Assembly: GCA_036924835.1 (NCBI GenBank)
Contig: JBAGRR010000001.1
Location: forward strand, 4,603,001 to 4,667,000
Direction: 5' to 3'
Length of the DNA stretch: 64,000 nucleotides
From: Nitrobacteraceae bacterium AZCC 1564
GTDB taxonomy: Bacteria; Pseudomonadota; Alphaproteobacteria; Rhizobiales; Xanthobacteraceae
In this document: in pieces, positions 18,401-27,400 of the stretch
How the letters are laid out: every line of letters begins with the position of its first letter
Position numbering within the stretch: the first letter of the stretch is position 1
Notes under the pieces: model-generated
Seen by the model: the letters and a program-made list of their open reading frames with translations, nothing else
Database searches by the model: none
Told to the model about the DNA's origin: nothing
Translations under genes and position numbers: made by a program

Positions 18401-19632
18401 ATCGCGCACCGACGGTCCAGCCGGCGCAAGTGACGGTCGATGAAGACAAGACCATCTTCGGCGTGATCTCCGCCACGGATCAGGATGGGGATAAGCTCAC
18501 CTACACGCTGGTGAACAACGGCGCTCAGCATCACGGTTCATTCGTCCTCCTTAAGGATGGTACGTGGACCTATACGCCGGACCAGGACTACAACGGCCAC
18601 GACAGCTTCGTTGTCGCGGTCAGCGATGGTCACACCACGGTGGAGACGACAATCGATGTGACCATCAATCCGGTCAACGATGCGCCGATCGCCGTGGCTG
18701 ATGCTGGTCGGGTCGGCGAACACGACACGGCGACGTTCGATCTCGTCGGCAACGACAAAGACGTGGAGGACGGTCACCCGAGCCTTGTGGGCTTCAGCAT
18801 CAATGGTGTGGACGGCATCGATCTGAGCAAGGATGCCGCTGCCGCGGCCTTCCACATCGTGGATGGCAAGCTGCAGTTCGATGGCGGCGATATCTTCGGC
18901 GCACTCAACGACGGAGAACATGCCACCGTCAGCATCACCTACACCGCTGAGGACAGCAACGGCGCCCAGACGACTGGCGAGTTCGTGCTCACCGTCGATG
19001 GCGTGACGGACATGCATCCGATCAACGGCACCGACAAGGCGGATGTCCTGTTCGATACCGCGGGTGACGATCACATCACCGGCGGTGATGGAGCCGACGT
19101 GATCTTCACGACTTCCGGTTCGGATCTTGTCGATGCAGGCAGCGGAAACGACTCCGTGATGGCCCTGACCGGAAATGCAACGGTCAACGGCGGTGACGGC
19201 AATGACACCATTGTTGGTGGCTCCGGCAACACGGTGCTCAACGGCGACGCCGGCAACGACACGATCACCGGCGGTTCCGGAAATGAGATCCTGAACGGCG
19301 GTGCCGGCAACGACACGCTGATCTCCAACGGTGGAAACGACATCCTTATCGGTAGGCAGGGCAATGATCTGCTCATCGGCGGAACGGGCAGCGATACGTT
19401 CGTCTTCAAGCCGGGAGATGGTCGAGACACGGTGGCCAACTTCAAGGCGGATGGACCGGTTCACGATGTGATCGAGGTCGACTCGCACGCCTTCGCGAAC
19501 TTCGACGCGCTGATGGCCGCCGTCCACGACACGGCTTCCGGGGCTCAGCTCCAGTATGCCGATGGGGCGACGTTGACCCTGAGCGGGGTCACCAAGGCTC
19601 ACCTCACTGTGGATGATTTCCACTTCGCCTGA
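12496..19632 (+). CDS. Large beta-helix/RTX exoprotein (type I secretion substrate), 2378 aa
   Basis: GGAG precedes ATG 12496. Residues 1-205 form an N-terminal beta-rich domain (AGSIAFTGYNGSGNDNLSFV, with TDNDWNGS) seen in secreted proteins of this group. Residues about 212-322 are a Calx-beta domain (VSVNEGD ... IANDDG). Two long stretches of beta-helix-type repeats (NNGTI/NEGTI/NYG units, about 330-1240 and 1320-1830) alternate with RTX calcium-binding nonapeptides (GGAGNDTIYGGLGND, about 1255-1290, and again near 1839-1880). A cadherin-like domain (VTVDEDKTIFGVI, near 1975) precedes C-terminal RTX repeats (about 2190-2300) and a final type I export signal region. There is no N-terminal Sec signal. 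An ABC/HlyD pair lies directly downstream. It is probably an adhesin or S-layer-like surface protein; which is not decided by the sequence. Confidence 0.9.
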   Translation: MANTNLTAGSIAFTGYNGSGNDNLSFVVLTDIASGTVINFTDNDWNGSKFASGSDAESIFSWTATSDVAAGTVIDINNLKDPTPGPSTNVGSVTWVNTSNTGLKDTNETVYAYVGSASSPTFLAAIANNGFSKNGVLTNTGLEIGTTAIDISGSGATAKSGYNGARSGEANFADYLNDINNKANWITTASVPFNTAQFTVAAPAAQTISFSPSNVSVNEGDNGTKALTFTVTRSGDTTGAISFSGSFDKGSTNAADFGGTLPASTFSGTIAAGATSATITITISGDATPEQSESFTLTLTSASNPSATVTIGTASATGTIANDDGGTVVSSNTSSFIIANNDHVTILSNVTVSGSTAVTWTGGGTAPGAILDNFGTISGSTRGISTSGSSGGNLTIDNEAGATIQATKDAIKISNLGGSAVGTLTIINDGTIKSTGTGDNAGQALDLDDVSSSNAHTIITNNASGVIQAADADAIRGGTNATINNYGQIISHNGSSASDGNDAIDFQARSGGVVNNYEGGLIDGARHGITGDAPITVNNNGTITGENGSGINLDSAADTTTVVINSAKGTIVGHAVAGGDADGVDVDGLVNIDNFGTIKAVGLTTDGLNEALAIGGGTVHNEAGGLIVSDQRAITVDNSDDGNAFGATTIVNEGTIQGGNGEAISITGTFGDTITNKGTIIGGVFTDGGNDTFNAYTGSTTSGLIDLGDGNDTVHLGGAGAGAFGKTANVETLDVDAGLWTVDGTGNYDAINIAQGAILTSQISVEHGMAITVAGSLTVADDRAINGELDDGSTLTVDVQQGGLITAGDDAIRIKGNFANGTVAITNAGTIAATGGQAIDLTDVTATSTAISITNSGTITASDADAVRGGGNTTIDNTGVITSVSTGDDLNDAIDFQDDGDGTVRNHAGGSIIGAHHGITGAQGITVINDAGATIIGQSGSAVNIDNADGEANKVTVTNHGTLLGMANASQDDSDGDAVDVDGLLQLDNYGQIRGLGATGTHDGGANVSEGVAAGGGAINNYAGATIYGYGRAIQIDDSTNGGALAATTIYNEGTIQGDGHGPENFEPGSDAGITLDGREAINILGTFADRITNTATGQIIGGIFTDGGNDSINNDGTITALNGNAVSMGDGDDFLRVGGTITGNVDMGAGNDEVITTSTGHILGMASFGEGNDKLNNSGEIKAGAGAVAIDMGAGDDWINLYLGTTVQGTIALGAGNDFVASTANGGFVIDAGDGDDQIYMSSSVVGGDDVITGGAGNDTIYGGLGNDKLDGGEGNDTLSGEDGNDILDGGDGDDTLIAGAGDTVLGGAGNDVINVTTEKGSPASINGGDGIDTVNLQGTGTGAFGTTTNVENLKVQSGTWTIAGSQNYKAIDVAGGAMIAATVTLVAGETLTVEQGGTVQGAKNAIVVSGGTTATTVTNDGTINVTATPGTKADAISISSGTVTIHNTAHGVIEGARHAITGPGAITVINDAGGLIVGHNGSAVNMDNDADPAHAANITNYGTMLGDSANISDSDGDAIDVDGLANINNYGSIRGEGHNGYHDGEANVSEGIAIGGGVINNYAGGMIYGYGRAIEIDNSSNGDALGATTITNEGTIQGDGNGPTGVSAADAAAMQARIDGREAIDILGTFADTITNKGAIIGGVFTDGGNDKLTNSGTMTALKDMAIDMGAGDDSVTNQGTGTITGSVAMGEGNDSLSNDGTITVTHGNAVSMGDGDDFMVTRNIITGNVDMGAGNDELITTAQNHIFGTVSFGDGNDKFNSSGEVKAGSADAVAIDMGAGDDWINLYLGTTVQGTIQLGTGNDFLASTAGGGYVVDGGDGDDQIYMSGSTVGGDDVITGGAGNDTLDGGMGNDKVDGGDGNDTLFGGDDNDTLIGGTGSDLYYYWSGDGNDTIVEGAGNAGDFDTLSLGDFNISDVTLARNGDDLEITMKDGSKIVVSDQFADGGVENIVLKDGQIDRDGIVDATNRAPTVQPAQVTVDEDKTIFGVISATDQDGDKLTYTLVNNGAQHHGSFVLLKDGTWTYTPDQDYNGHDSFVVAVSDGHTTVETTIDVTINPVNDAPIAVADAGRVGEHDTATFDLVGNDKDVEDGHPSLVGFSINGVDGIDLSKDAAAAAFHIVDGKLQFDGGDIFGALNDGEHATVSITYTAEDSNGAQTTGEFVLTVDGVTDMHPINGTDKADVLFDTAGDDHITGGDGADVIFTTSGSDLVDAGSGNDSVMALTGNATVNGGDGNDTIVGGSGNTVLNGDAGNDTITGGSGNEILNGGAGNDTLISNGGNDILIGRQGNDLLIGGTGSDTFVFKPGDGRDTVANFKADGPVHDVIEVDSHAFANFDALMAAVHDTASGAQLQYADGATLTLSGVTKAHLTVDDFHFA

Positions 19633-19657
19633 GGATAGCCGCAATGATGTGTGGAAA

Positions 19658-19687
19658 CGAGGCGCCGAAGGGCGCCTCGATTTTCTT
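19658..19687 (+). terminator. Terminator of the beta-helix/RTX exoprotein gene
   Basis: Stem CGAGGCGCC / GGCGCCTCG (19658-19666 with 19671-19679), loop GAAG, followed by ATTTTCTTT. Confidence 0.85.
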
Positions 19688-19721
19688 TGTCAGAGGACTG
19701 TTACAATTCTGATTTATGTCA

Positions 19722-19886
19722 CTAGTGTCCCGAATCCGAAGTTCGCCTCATAGTGCGGCGCACCTCGTAGCGAACTTCGGATTCGAAAGGACACTAGAAA
19801 CTTACGATTCTAGTGTGGTTGAGGTTCAGAAGTTCGCTTGAAGGACTCGCGGAGAAAATGAAGCGAACTTCTGAAGCACCACACTT
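19722..19886 (+). repeat. Composite A-B palindromic repeat, forward
   Basis: Type A at 19722-19797 and type B at 19810-19886, separated by AAACTTACGATT. Apart from a few changes (CACTTG at the right end) it matches the unit at 1470-1636. It separates the exoprotein gene from its transporter genes. Confidence 0.9.
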
Positions 19887-19984
19887 GGCCATCGGCATGA
19901 GTTCTCGTGCCATTGCGTTTATTGAGTCTCGCCCGGCGTGCTGCGTGTGCAATGTCGTCAGGCCCTTTTGTGTGTGGCCACGCC

Positions 19985-21760
19985 ATGGTTTCTCGAAGTA
20001 CGTCTGATCTGTCTGCGCGTGGCTCTTCGGCTCCTTCCGCGAAATCGGAACTAGGGCGGGCTCTGTCCGCATGCCGCAGTGCGTTTATTACGTTCGGTTT
20101 GTTCAGCGCGATCCTCAATATCCTGGCGTTGACCGGCTCGTTGTTCATGCTCGAAGTGTATGATCGCGTCCTGCCGAGCCGGAGCGTACCTACCCTCGTG
20201 GGCCTTCTGTCCCTTGTCGTTGTGCTCTACCTGTTCCAGGGCATGCTCGATGCCATCCGCGGACGGCTGCTCAGCCGCATCGCAATGCGCCTCGATGCGA
20301 TGCTAACCGAGCGTGTTTATCGTCTGGTCGTGCGATTGCCGCTGCAGGCGCCGTCTGGCGGTGAGGGCATCCAGCCTGTCCGCGATCTCGATACGATCCG
20401 CAGCTATCTGTCGGGCCGCGGGCCGACAGCCTTGTTCGATATCCCGTGGCTGCCGTTCTATCTCGTCATCTGTTTCGCTTTCCACGTCTGGATTGGCGTG
20501 ACTGTTCTGGCCGGCGCGATCATTCTGGTTGCGTTGACCCTGCTCACTGACACGTATTCTAAAAACAGCGTTCGCGAAGCCACTCAGGCTGGGAGCGAGC
20601 GTTCGCGTCTTGCGGAATTGAGCCGCCGGAACGCCGAGGTGATCACAGCGCTTGGCATGACGGATCGCCTGCATCAACGCTGGCAGTCCATGAATCGCAA
20701 CTATGTCGTGAGACAGTTGAAGGCCAGCGATGTCACCGATGGCCTCGGCGCGATCAGCCGTGTCTTCCGCATGCTGCTGCAGTCCGTTGTCCTTGCCGTC
20801 GGCGCCTACCTGGTTATCAACCAGCAGGCGACGGCCGGCATCATCATTGCATCGTCCATTCTTTCGGCGCGTGCGCTGGCGCCGGTCGATCTCGCGATCT
20901 CCCAATGGAAGAACCTAGTCGCCGCACGTCAGGCGCGGCTGCGCCTCGAAAAATTGTTCAACACGCTGCCCGCTCATCCCGAGCCGACGCCGCTTCCGGC
21001 TCCATCGAGCACCTTCTCCGTTGAAAGCGTTACGGTGACGCCTCCACAGTCGCAGCGGGCGATCTTGCAGGACATCACCTTCATGCTGAAAAGCGGAAGT
21101 GGTCTTGGCGTCATCGGCCCGAGCGCGTCGGGCAAGTCGTCCCTGGTCCGTGCTCTCATCGGCGTGTGGCCGGCCGCGCGCGGTAGTGTACGGCTCGATG
21201 CCGCAGCACTCGATCAGTGGTCTCCCGAGAGCCGCGGGCGTTACATCGGCTTCTTGCCGCAAAGCGTCGAACTGATCGAAGGCACGGTCAGCGAGAACAT
21301 CGCGCGCTTCGATCCACAGGCGGATTCTGCCGCTGTTGTCAGCGCGGCGAAGGCTGCGGGCGTTCACGAACTGATCGTGCGCCTGCCGCAGGGATACGAC
21401 ACGCCCGTAGGTGAACAGGGCCGTAATTTGTCAGGTGGGCAACAGCAACGTATCGCGCTTGCGCGCGCGCTTTATGGTGACCCGTTCCTGCTCGTGCTCG
21501 ATGAGCCGAATTCAAACCTGGATTCCGAGGGCGATGAGGCCTTGACGCAGGCTATCCTCGGCGTTCGTGCACGGGGCGGCATCGTTGTCGTCGTCGCACA
21601 TCGTCCCAGCGCGCTTGCAGGTGTCGATCACGTGCTGGCGCTGAATAACGGCCGCCAGCAGGCCTTCGGTCCGAAGGATGAGGTGCTATCGCAGATCTTG
21701 CGGCCCCATCCGGCTCCAATGCCGGGCAAGGTGGTGGCAGTTGCAGGAGGACAGCGATGA
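19985..21760 (+). CDS. Type I secretion ABC transporter, PrsD/AprD family
   Basis: 591 residues if ATG 19985 is used; in-frame ATGs at 19907 and 19952 would add 26 or 11 residues of untypical sequence, and none has a clear ribosome binding site. Membrane helices fill the first half (for example ITFGLFSAILNILALTGSLF, and LVGLLSLVVVLYLFQGM). The ATPase domain shows Walker A GPSASGKSS (near residue 378), signature LSGGQQQR (near 482), Walker B LLVLDEP (near 501) and the switch histidine in VVAHRPS (near 538). PrsD/AprD transporters export RTX proteins with C-terminal signals. The next gene overlaps by 4 bases and is the matching adaptor. The neighbouring 2378-residue protein is the likely substrate. 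There is no C39-like N-terminal domain. Confidence 0.92.
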   Translation: MVSRSTSDLSARGSSAPSAKSELGRALSACRSAFITFGLFSAILNILALTGSLFMLEVYDRVLPSRSVPTLVGLLSLVVVLYLFQGMLDAIRGRLLSRIAMRLDAMLTERVYRLVVRLPLQAPSGGEGIQPVRDLDTIRSYLSGRGPTALFDIPWLPFYLVICFAFHVWIGVTVLAGAIILVALTLLTDTYSKNSVREATQAGSERSRLAELSRRNAEVITALGMTDRLHQRWQSMNRNYVVRQLKASDVTDGLGAISRVFRMLLQSVVLAVGAYLVINQQATAGIIIASSILSARALAPVDLAISQWKNLVAARQARLRLEKLFNTLPAHPEPTPLPAPSSTFSVESVTVTPPQSQRAILQDITFMLKSGSGLGVIGPSASGKSSLVRALIGVWPAARGSVRLDAAALDQWSPESRGRYIGFLPQSVELIEGTVSENIARFDPQADSAAVVSAAKAAGVHELIVRLPQGYDTPVGEQGRNLSGGQQQRIALARALYGDPFLLVLDEPNSNLDSEGDEALTQAILGVRARGGIVVVVAHRPSALAGVDHVLALNNGRQQAFGPKDEVLSQILRPHPAPMPGKVVAVAGGQR

Positions 21761-23076
21761 CGTCCACAACGGTTAGGGCTGAATTCGATCCCGTCCGCTC
21801 GATCCGTTGGCACACGCTGGTGGGTGCCATCGGATTGCTATTGGTTGTTGGTGGTCTCGGTGGCTGGGCAGCGACCACGGATATTTCCGGTGCGCTGATC
21901 GCTCCGGGCTCGATCGTCGTCGATTCCAGCGTCAAGAAAGTCCAGCATCCGACCGGCGGCGTGGTCGGGGCGCTCAATGTCCGCAATGGCGACTATGTCC
22001 ATGCCGGCGACGTTCTGGTGCGCCTCGACGAGACGACGCTGCGCGCTAATCTCAGCATTGTCGTGAACGGACTGAACGAACTGTATGCGCGTGCAGCGCG
22101 GCTCGAAAGCGAGCGCGATGGTCTCGATCAAGTCCGAATGCCTGCTGAATTCGAGGGCCGGGAAACCGATCCTTACGTCATGAAGGTGATGGAAGGCGAG
22201 CGGCGGCTGTTCGAGATGCGCCGCACAGCGCGGGCAGGCCAGAAGGAGCAGCTTCAGGAGCGCATCGTTCAGCTCAACGAAGAGGTCAAAGGCCTCGAGG
22301 CGCAGCAGGCGTCGAAGGGGCAGGAGATCGACCTCATTCAGCGTGAGCTCTCCGGCGTGTCCGAGCTGTGGGACAAGAAGCTGATCCAGCTCACGCGCTT
22401 GACGGCGCTGGAACGGGAGGCTGCCAGGCTCGGCGGCGAACGCGCACAGTTGATCGCATCCATCGCGCAGTCGCGCGGAAAGGTCGCTGAAATCAATCTG
22501 CAGATCCTCCAGATCGATCAGACTCTCGCCAGCGATGTCGCCAAGGAGCTTCGCGAGGTCGATGCGAAGGTCGGCGAATTCAGCGAACGCAAGGTTGCGG
22601 CGGAAGACCAGCTAAAGCGGATCGATATCCGCGCGCCACAGGACGGGACGGTTCACGAGCTCACAGTTCATACTGTTGGTGGCGTGGTTGGTCCCGGTGA
22701 GCAGATGATGCTCATTGTGCCGGCGCACGACCTTCTTGCTGTGGAGGCCAAGGTCGCGCCGCAGGATATCGATCAACTGGTCCTGGGACAGACGGCGTCA
22801 TTGCGCTTTTCCGCCTTCAATGCGCGGACCACGCCGCAGATCGACGGGATCGTCAATCGCATATCCGCCGACACAACCACCGACCAGCGGACAGGGCAAT
22901 CCTACTACACGGTTCGCATCGGCATTCCGCCTTCTGAGCTCTCGCGCCTGGGCGACATAAAGATCGTTCCCGGCATGGTCGTGGAGTCGTTCATCAAGAC
23001 CAGCGACAGGACGGTGCTGTCCTATCTCGTCAAGCCGCTCGCCGATCAGATCACGCGCGCGTTCAGGGAGAGGTGA
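21757..23076 (+). CDS. HlyD-family membrane fusion protein, PrsE/AprE type
   Basis: 439 residues starting inside the ATGA overlap with the ABC transporter gene. One N-terminal membrane helix (about 20-40, TLVGAIGLLLVVGGLGGWAA) is followed by a lipoyl/barrel-sandwich half (VKKVQHPTGGVVGALNVRNG), a long coiled coil (about 95-290), the second lipoyl half (IRAPQDGTVHELTVHTVGGV) and a beta-barrel domain. It links the inner-membrane ABC exporter to a TolC-like outer-membrane channel. No TolC gene is in this cluster; the one at 46833-48392 could serve both systems. Confidence 0.93.
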   Translation: MTSTTVRAEFDPVRSIRWHTLVGAIGLLLVVGGLGGWAATTDISGALIAPGSIVVDSSVKKVQHPTGGVVGALNVRNGDYVHAGDVLVRLDETTLRANLSIVVNGLNELYARAARLESERDGLDQVRMPAEFEGRETDPYVMKVMEGERRLFEMRRTARAGQKEQLQERIVQLNEEVKGLEAQQASKGQEIDLIQRELSGVSELWDKKLIQLTRLTALEREAARLGGERAQLIASIAQSRGKVAEINLQILQIDQTLASDVAKELREVDAKVGEFSERKVAAEDQLKRIDIRAPQDGTVHELTVHTVGGVVGPGEQMMLIVPAHDLLAVEAKVAPQDIDQLVLGQTASLRFSAFNARTTPQIDGIVNRISADTTTDQRTGQSYYTVRIGIPPSELSRLGDIKIVPGMVVESFIKTSDRTVLSYLVKPLADQITRAFRER

Positions 23077-23209
23077 GGCCGCTGCATGCGATGCGGCGTC
23101 ACTCCTGAACCGCGTTGGGATGTTTGCGATAGCACCCTGACATAGCGCTTGCCGGGGAGCTTGGTGTTTGGCACGCTTTGGGGATTGTGCAATCAATTTC
23201 GAGGCAGGC

Positions 23210-23461
23210 ATGACCAAGCCGATTTTCAAGACCCTAGCGGCGATTGCGTTTGTTGCGGCCGTTGTCGGCTCCAGCGACGCGATGGCTTTCGGTGAAGAGC
23301 CATACTGGCCGGGCATCGGCCGCGAACCGGCGATCGAATCGGGCTGCTGGCGCTGGAATTGGCAGCAGCATGCCTGGTACGAGCACTGCCCGGTTTACGT
23401 TGAGCCAAAGGCCTACATGTATCCGCGCTCGTCGCGCGTGGTGTTGCGCTCCCGCGGATAA
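23210..23461 (+). CDS. Small exported hypothetical protein
   Basis: 83 residues from ATG 23210, with GAGGCAGGC just upstream; the frame is open to 23168 but without start support. The signal peptide is MTKPIFKTLAAIAFVAAVVG then SSDAMA. The mature part is short, aromatic and has two cysteines (ESGCWRWNWQQHAWYEHCPV), which may form a disulfide. No known family recognised. Confidence 0.65.
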   Translation: MTKPIFKTLAAIAFVAAVVGSSDAMAFGEEPYWPGIGREPAIESGCWRWNWQQHAWYEHCPVYVEPKAYMYPRSSRVVLRSRG

Positions 23462-23645
23462 GCCGCCTTCGCATCTTCCCGATGAGCCGCCCGGGGATAG
23501 CCCTATGGCCCACATCTGATTCGTGCGGCACTGGGGCCGGCGAGACAGGCTGCGGGCGAGGGGACTCTCAACGAGCGCACATCTCGCGAGAGCATACCCG
23601 GGGGCGAAATAGAATAGTTGGGGATGAGTCAAAATGACCCGCCGG

Positions 23646-23811
23646 CTAGTGTGGTGGTTCAGAAGTTCGCTTCGTTTTTTCGGCATATCCTCCAAGCGAA
23701 CTTCTGAACCTAAACCACACTAGAATCATTGACGGCTAGTGTCCTTTCGAATCCGAAGTTCGCTACGAGATGCGCTGCATAATGAGGCGAACTTCGGATT
23801 CAGGACACTAG
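23646..23811 (-). repeat. Composite B-A palindromic repeat, inverted
   Basis: Type B at 23646-23723 and type A at 23736-23811 in reverse orientation, with spacer AATCATTGACGG. The spacer is the reverse-complement relative of the TNATGATT spacer in forward copies, so the A-spacer-B unit is conserved as a whole. Confidence 0.92.
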
Positions 23812-23849
23812 CGCGTCATTTGCATTTCTCAATAGCGTGGGAGCGTCGC

Positions 23850-24233
23850 TCAGGATCGCTGAACGGCGCAGGCGACCGAGCTGTTGTTGCCGAAATTGAC
23901 CGAGGCGTTTTCGCGCCAGCCGTCGATCCAGAAGCCCTTGCCGGCATAGCGATATCCGACGCCCATCGGCACGAGTCGCACGTAAATGGACCGGCGCGGG
24001 CCGGTGTGGACTGACGCTGTGACGAGCTCACCCGCGACGCTCACGGCAATCGGGCAGATGGGATATTCACGGCCATTTTCACAGGCCAGGACGATATCGG
24101 AGCAGCCTCTCGCGCTGGCTCCCGGGGGCACCATCAGCCCCAGGTCAGCAGCCCCAGCCGTTAACGTGCTGACCGCGAGCGTTGCCACTGACACAGCGGA
24201 AGCCTTGAAAACATTCAAAAATCTGGCGCGCAT
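23850..24233 (-). CDS. Exported hypothetical protein (127 aa)
   Basis: 127 residues. The signal peptide (about 1-29, FKASAVSVATLAVSTLTAGA then A) precedes a mature domain with four cysteines (GCSDIVLACENG, YPICPIAV and a C-terminal VACAVQRS) and a beta-rich centre (YVRLVPMGVGYRYAGKGFWI). Proteins of this kind occur in Bradyrhizobium relatives; no function is known to me. It is divergent from the giant adhesin gene, sharing a 250-base intergenic region. Confidence 0.7.
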   Translation of the reverse strand: MRARFLNVFKASAVSVATLAVSTLTAGAADLGLMVPPGASARGCSDIVLACENGREYPICPIAVSVAGELVTASVHTGPRRSIYVRLVPMGVGYRYAGKGFWIDGWRENASVNFGNNSSVACAVQRS

Positions 24234-24436
24234 ACGGCCCCCGAAAAACTAAAAAATCAATTCCGTTAACCAACCAAGAGTCGCCAGCCGGGTCAATGCC
24301 CGCTGGACCCCCGAATCAAAGGAATGCCGACCGTGGCGATTTAACCACAGTGGAAAGACATCCTTCGTTCACCATACCGGTTCCTTGACCTGCAACCTAT
24401 TGATAAGGAAAAATCATTGTTAAGAAGCCGTTAAGG

Positions 24437-24461
24437 ACCCCGTTCGGGGTTTATTCTTTTT
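24437..24461 (+). promoter_or_regulatory. Possible attenuator hairpin in giant adhesin leader
   Basis: ACCCC-GTTC-GGGGT (24437-24450) forms a short hairpin followed by TTATTCTTTTT, about 24 bases before the ATG of the giant gene. It has the shape of a small Rho-independent terminator placed between promoter and gene, but the stem is only 5 bp. Confidence 0.35.
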
Positions 24462-24484
24462 GAATTTTTATTTGAGGCATTGGT

Positions 24485-27400
24485 ATGAACGGACCTTTCC
24501 AGGTTGCGCAGGCGAATATTGCGACTCAAACCTCGGGCAAACCTCCAGCACGCATCGTCAAAGTTACAAAGCCGTTCGGCGAGCAATCAGTGGTCGTGCC
24601 GCTGAGCTACGACGGAAGCGTCAAAGCTGATCTCTCATCCATCGCCGGCGAGAACATCACGCTGGTGCACATCGGCGAGAAGCTCATCATCCTGTTCGAC
24701 AACAAGTCGACGGTCACGCTCGAGCCCTTCTTCGACTCAAATGGCGCGCCGCTGAATGGAATCACGGTCGAGGTTTCGCCGGGCCGCGATCTGACCGGCA
24801 CCGAATTCGCCGCGCTCTTTCCCGTCACTGAAGACCGTTCGATCCTGCCGGCAGCAGGCGACGGCAATGGCCCCGGCGCGCAGGCTTCGGGTGCGAACTT
24901 CACCAGCGTCAATGTTGATCCGCTCGCTGCGCCCAATCCGATCGATTTGCTCGGTCAGGAAGATCTGCCGACGTTCGCCATCAACACGATTCTGCGGCAG
25001 AACGACTTCATCAACGGCATTCCGTCCGCCGGGCTAACGGGCGTCATCGCGCTGGACGAAGATGAACTTCCAGGTGTGTTCGGCAATCCGAACGGACCGG
25101 GCGATATCGATGCTCCACACACCTTCAGTGGCACGCTGACGCACGATTTCGGTTTGGATCTCGCCGGCGACATCACTTTCGCTGCGATGAACGGCGTGCA
25201 ACAGGTGATCAACGGCATCACCGTGACTTTTACCTGGAATGACGCGACTCACACGCTGACCGCGAACGACGGCAGCGGTGATGTGTTCGAGGTCGTCATC
25301 ACCAATCCGGCGACCGGCGCCTACACCGTGACGCTGCTCGGTCCGCTGCATCACCACGCTGATGGGTTGGCCGACAACGCTGAAACAAGTGACATCTTCA
25401 ACCTCACCTATACGGTGACGGATTCCAATGGCACCACGGCGAATGGAACGCTGGCGCTCGAAATCAACGACGATACGCCGGTTGCGCACGATAGCGCGCC
25501 GACCGACACCACGGTTGTCATTGGCGAAGGCGAGGGACAGGAAGGCGGAAACGGCGAAGTCGTCACGCATTATGCGACGATCGATGACGAAGCCCAGTCT
25601 GGCAACACTGGCGATGACACCAACGGCGACGATGCCGGTGAATCCTCATCCGTTTCGGGCAAGCTCGACATTGCACCAGGCGCCGACGGCCTCAAGGCCG
25701 TTGCGTTCACGGGCCTCGATGGGCAGCCGCATGTGACGGTGACCGCTGATGACGGTTCGCATCCGACACTTCAGGTGATCTTCGTCGATCCGCAGACCGG
25801 CATCGGTACGCCGGAGAACGTCACGCTTGTCTGGCAGGCCGACGGCAATGGCGGCGGCACGCTGATCGGTGTCAGCGATCACTTCTCGGCCAACAATCCG
25901 GCGTTCACGCTGACCGTGGATTCCCAGGGCAACTACACGTTCGACGTCCATGCGCCGTTCGCGCAGCCGCTGACGACCGACGGCTCCGAAGGCAGCTCCC
26001 AGATCGGCTGGGAAGACAACATCCACGTCCAGTTCACCTACACGGCGACGGATGGCGACGGTGACAAGTCGTCCGCGACGCTGACCTTCGACATCGATGA
26101 CGATACGCCGACTGTCGTCGTCACCACCGATGAGCGGGGTGAAGGACAAGAGGGCAAATCGCTGCTCGTGTCGCTCGACGAATCGATCGGCGGCGACCGC
26201 GGTTCGCTGCAATCGCCGACTGACGGCGCGAGCGACGACACTGGCAACACGCAACCTGATCCGACCGGTACCAATCCGATCGGCAGAATGGAAACTGCAG
26301 CGGGCGAGGGTGAAAACGCTGGTGGCCTTCAGTCGCTGTTTAATGTCATTAAGAGCCCTGGCGCAGATGGCGAGAAGTCGACGACCTATAGCTACACGTT
26401 CAGCCTGACTGGCACCGGTAATGGCGGTGAAGGCGAAGGACAAAATACCGGCGTTGAGACTAGTCTCAAAGCAACGGGCTACGAAAACGGCACCATTTAT
26501 CTGTTCCAGGAAGACGCCACGCACATCGTCGGCCGCGTCGGCGGCGAAAATGGCGATATCGCCATCCGCATCACGCTGACGGATGCGAACGATCTGTCCG
26601 GTGGCCAGCTTGTGGTCGAGCAGTATCTTGCGATCGACCACGGCGAGGACGGCAACGACTTCGATACGACGAAATTGCTTGAACTGGTCGGCGAAGGCGC
26701 AAGCCTCGGCGTGACGCTGACGACCACCGTCACCGATGGTGATGGCGACCAGGCGACGGCTTCCGCCACGTACACTTTGGCTGACGGCCAGTCCTCGACC
26801 ATTGGCTTCCAGGATGACGGCCCGGCGCCGCTGGCGATCTCGGCAGCAAACGGTGCGGCCAACGGCCTGTTCTTCGAGGGCTTCGCGCCGAACAACGATC
26901 AGTGGGGCGCCGGCAGCGGCATCAACACCAGTGGCACTGCCGGGGCATGGCACATTGCGGCTTCGTCTCATGACGGTGCGTCGAACGTACAGCTCGAGCG
27001 CGTGGGTGACGGATACCGCGGTGCGGACAGCCCGACCGACGGCGTCATGGTCGACATGGAAGCGACCCCCGGCAACCTGAAGCTGACGCAGGACATCGGC
27101 GGCCTCACTGAGGGTAGCGTCTATCACCTGACGTTCGAGATCGGTGCGGCAAATGACGCGGCAGCCGGCAGCGCGAAGCTTGCCGTGTTCTGGAACGGCG
27201 TTCAGGTCGGCGAATACACGCCGAACTCGGGCGTGATGCAGACCATCTCGATCGATGTCACCGCGGGCAATGGCAACAACCAGCTAACCTTTGAGGAAAT
27301 CGGCACGTCCGGCGACAACACCGGCACCTTCCTCGCCAACGTCAAGCTTGCCGATGCCATCATCATCGACGAGACGAGCGGCAATGATCCTGGCAGCAAT

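Noticed and set aside
24848-24859. Treating the P-A-A-G motif as a proven protease site
   Set aside because: Kept only as a candidate: a four-residue motif in an Ala/Gly/Pro-rich linker can occur by chance, although its place fits.
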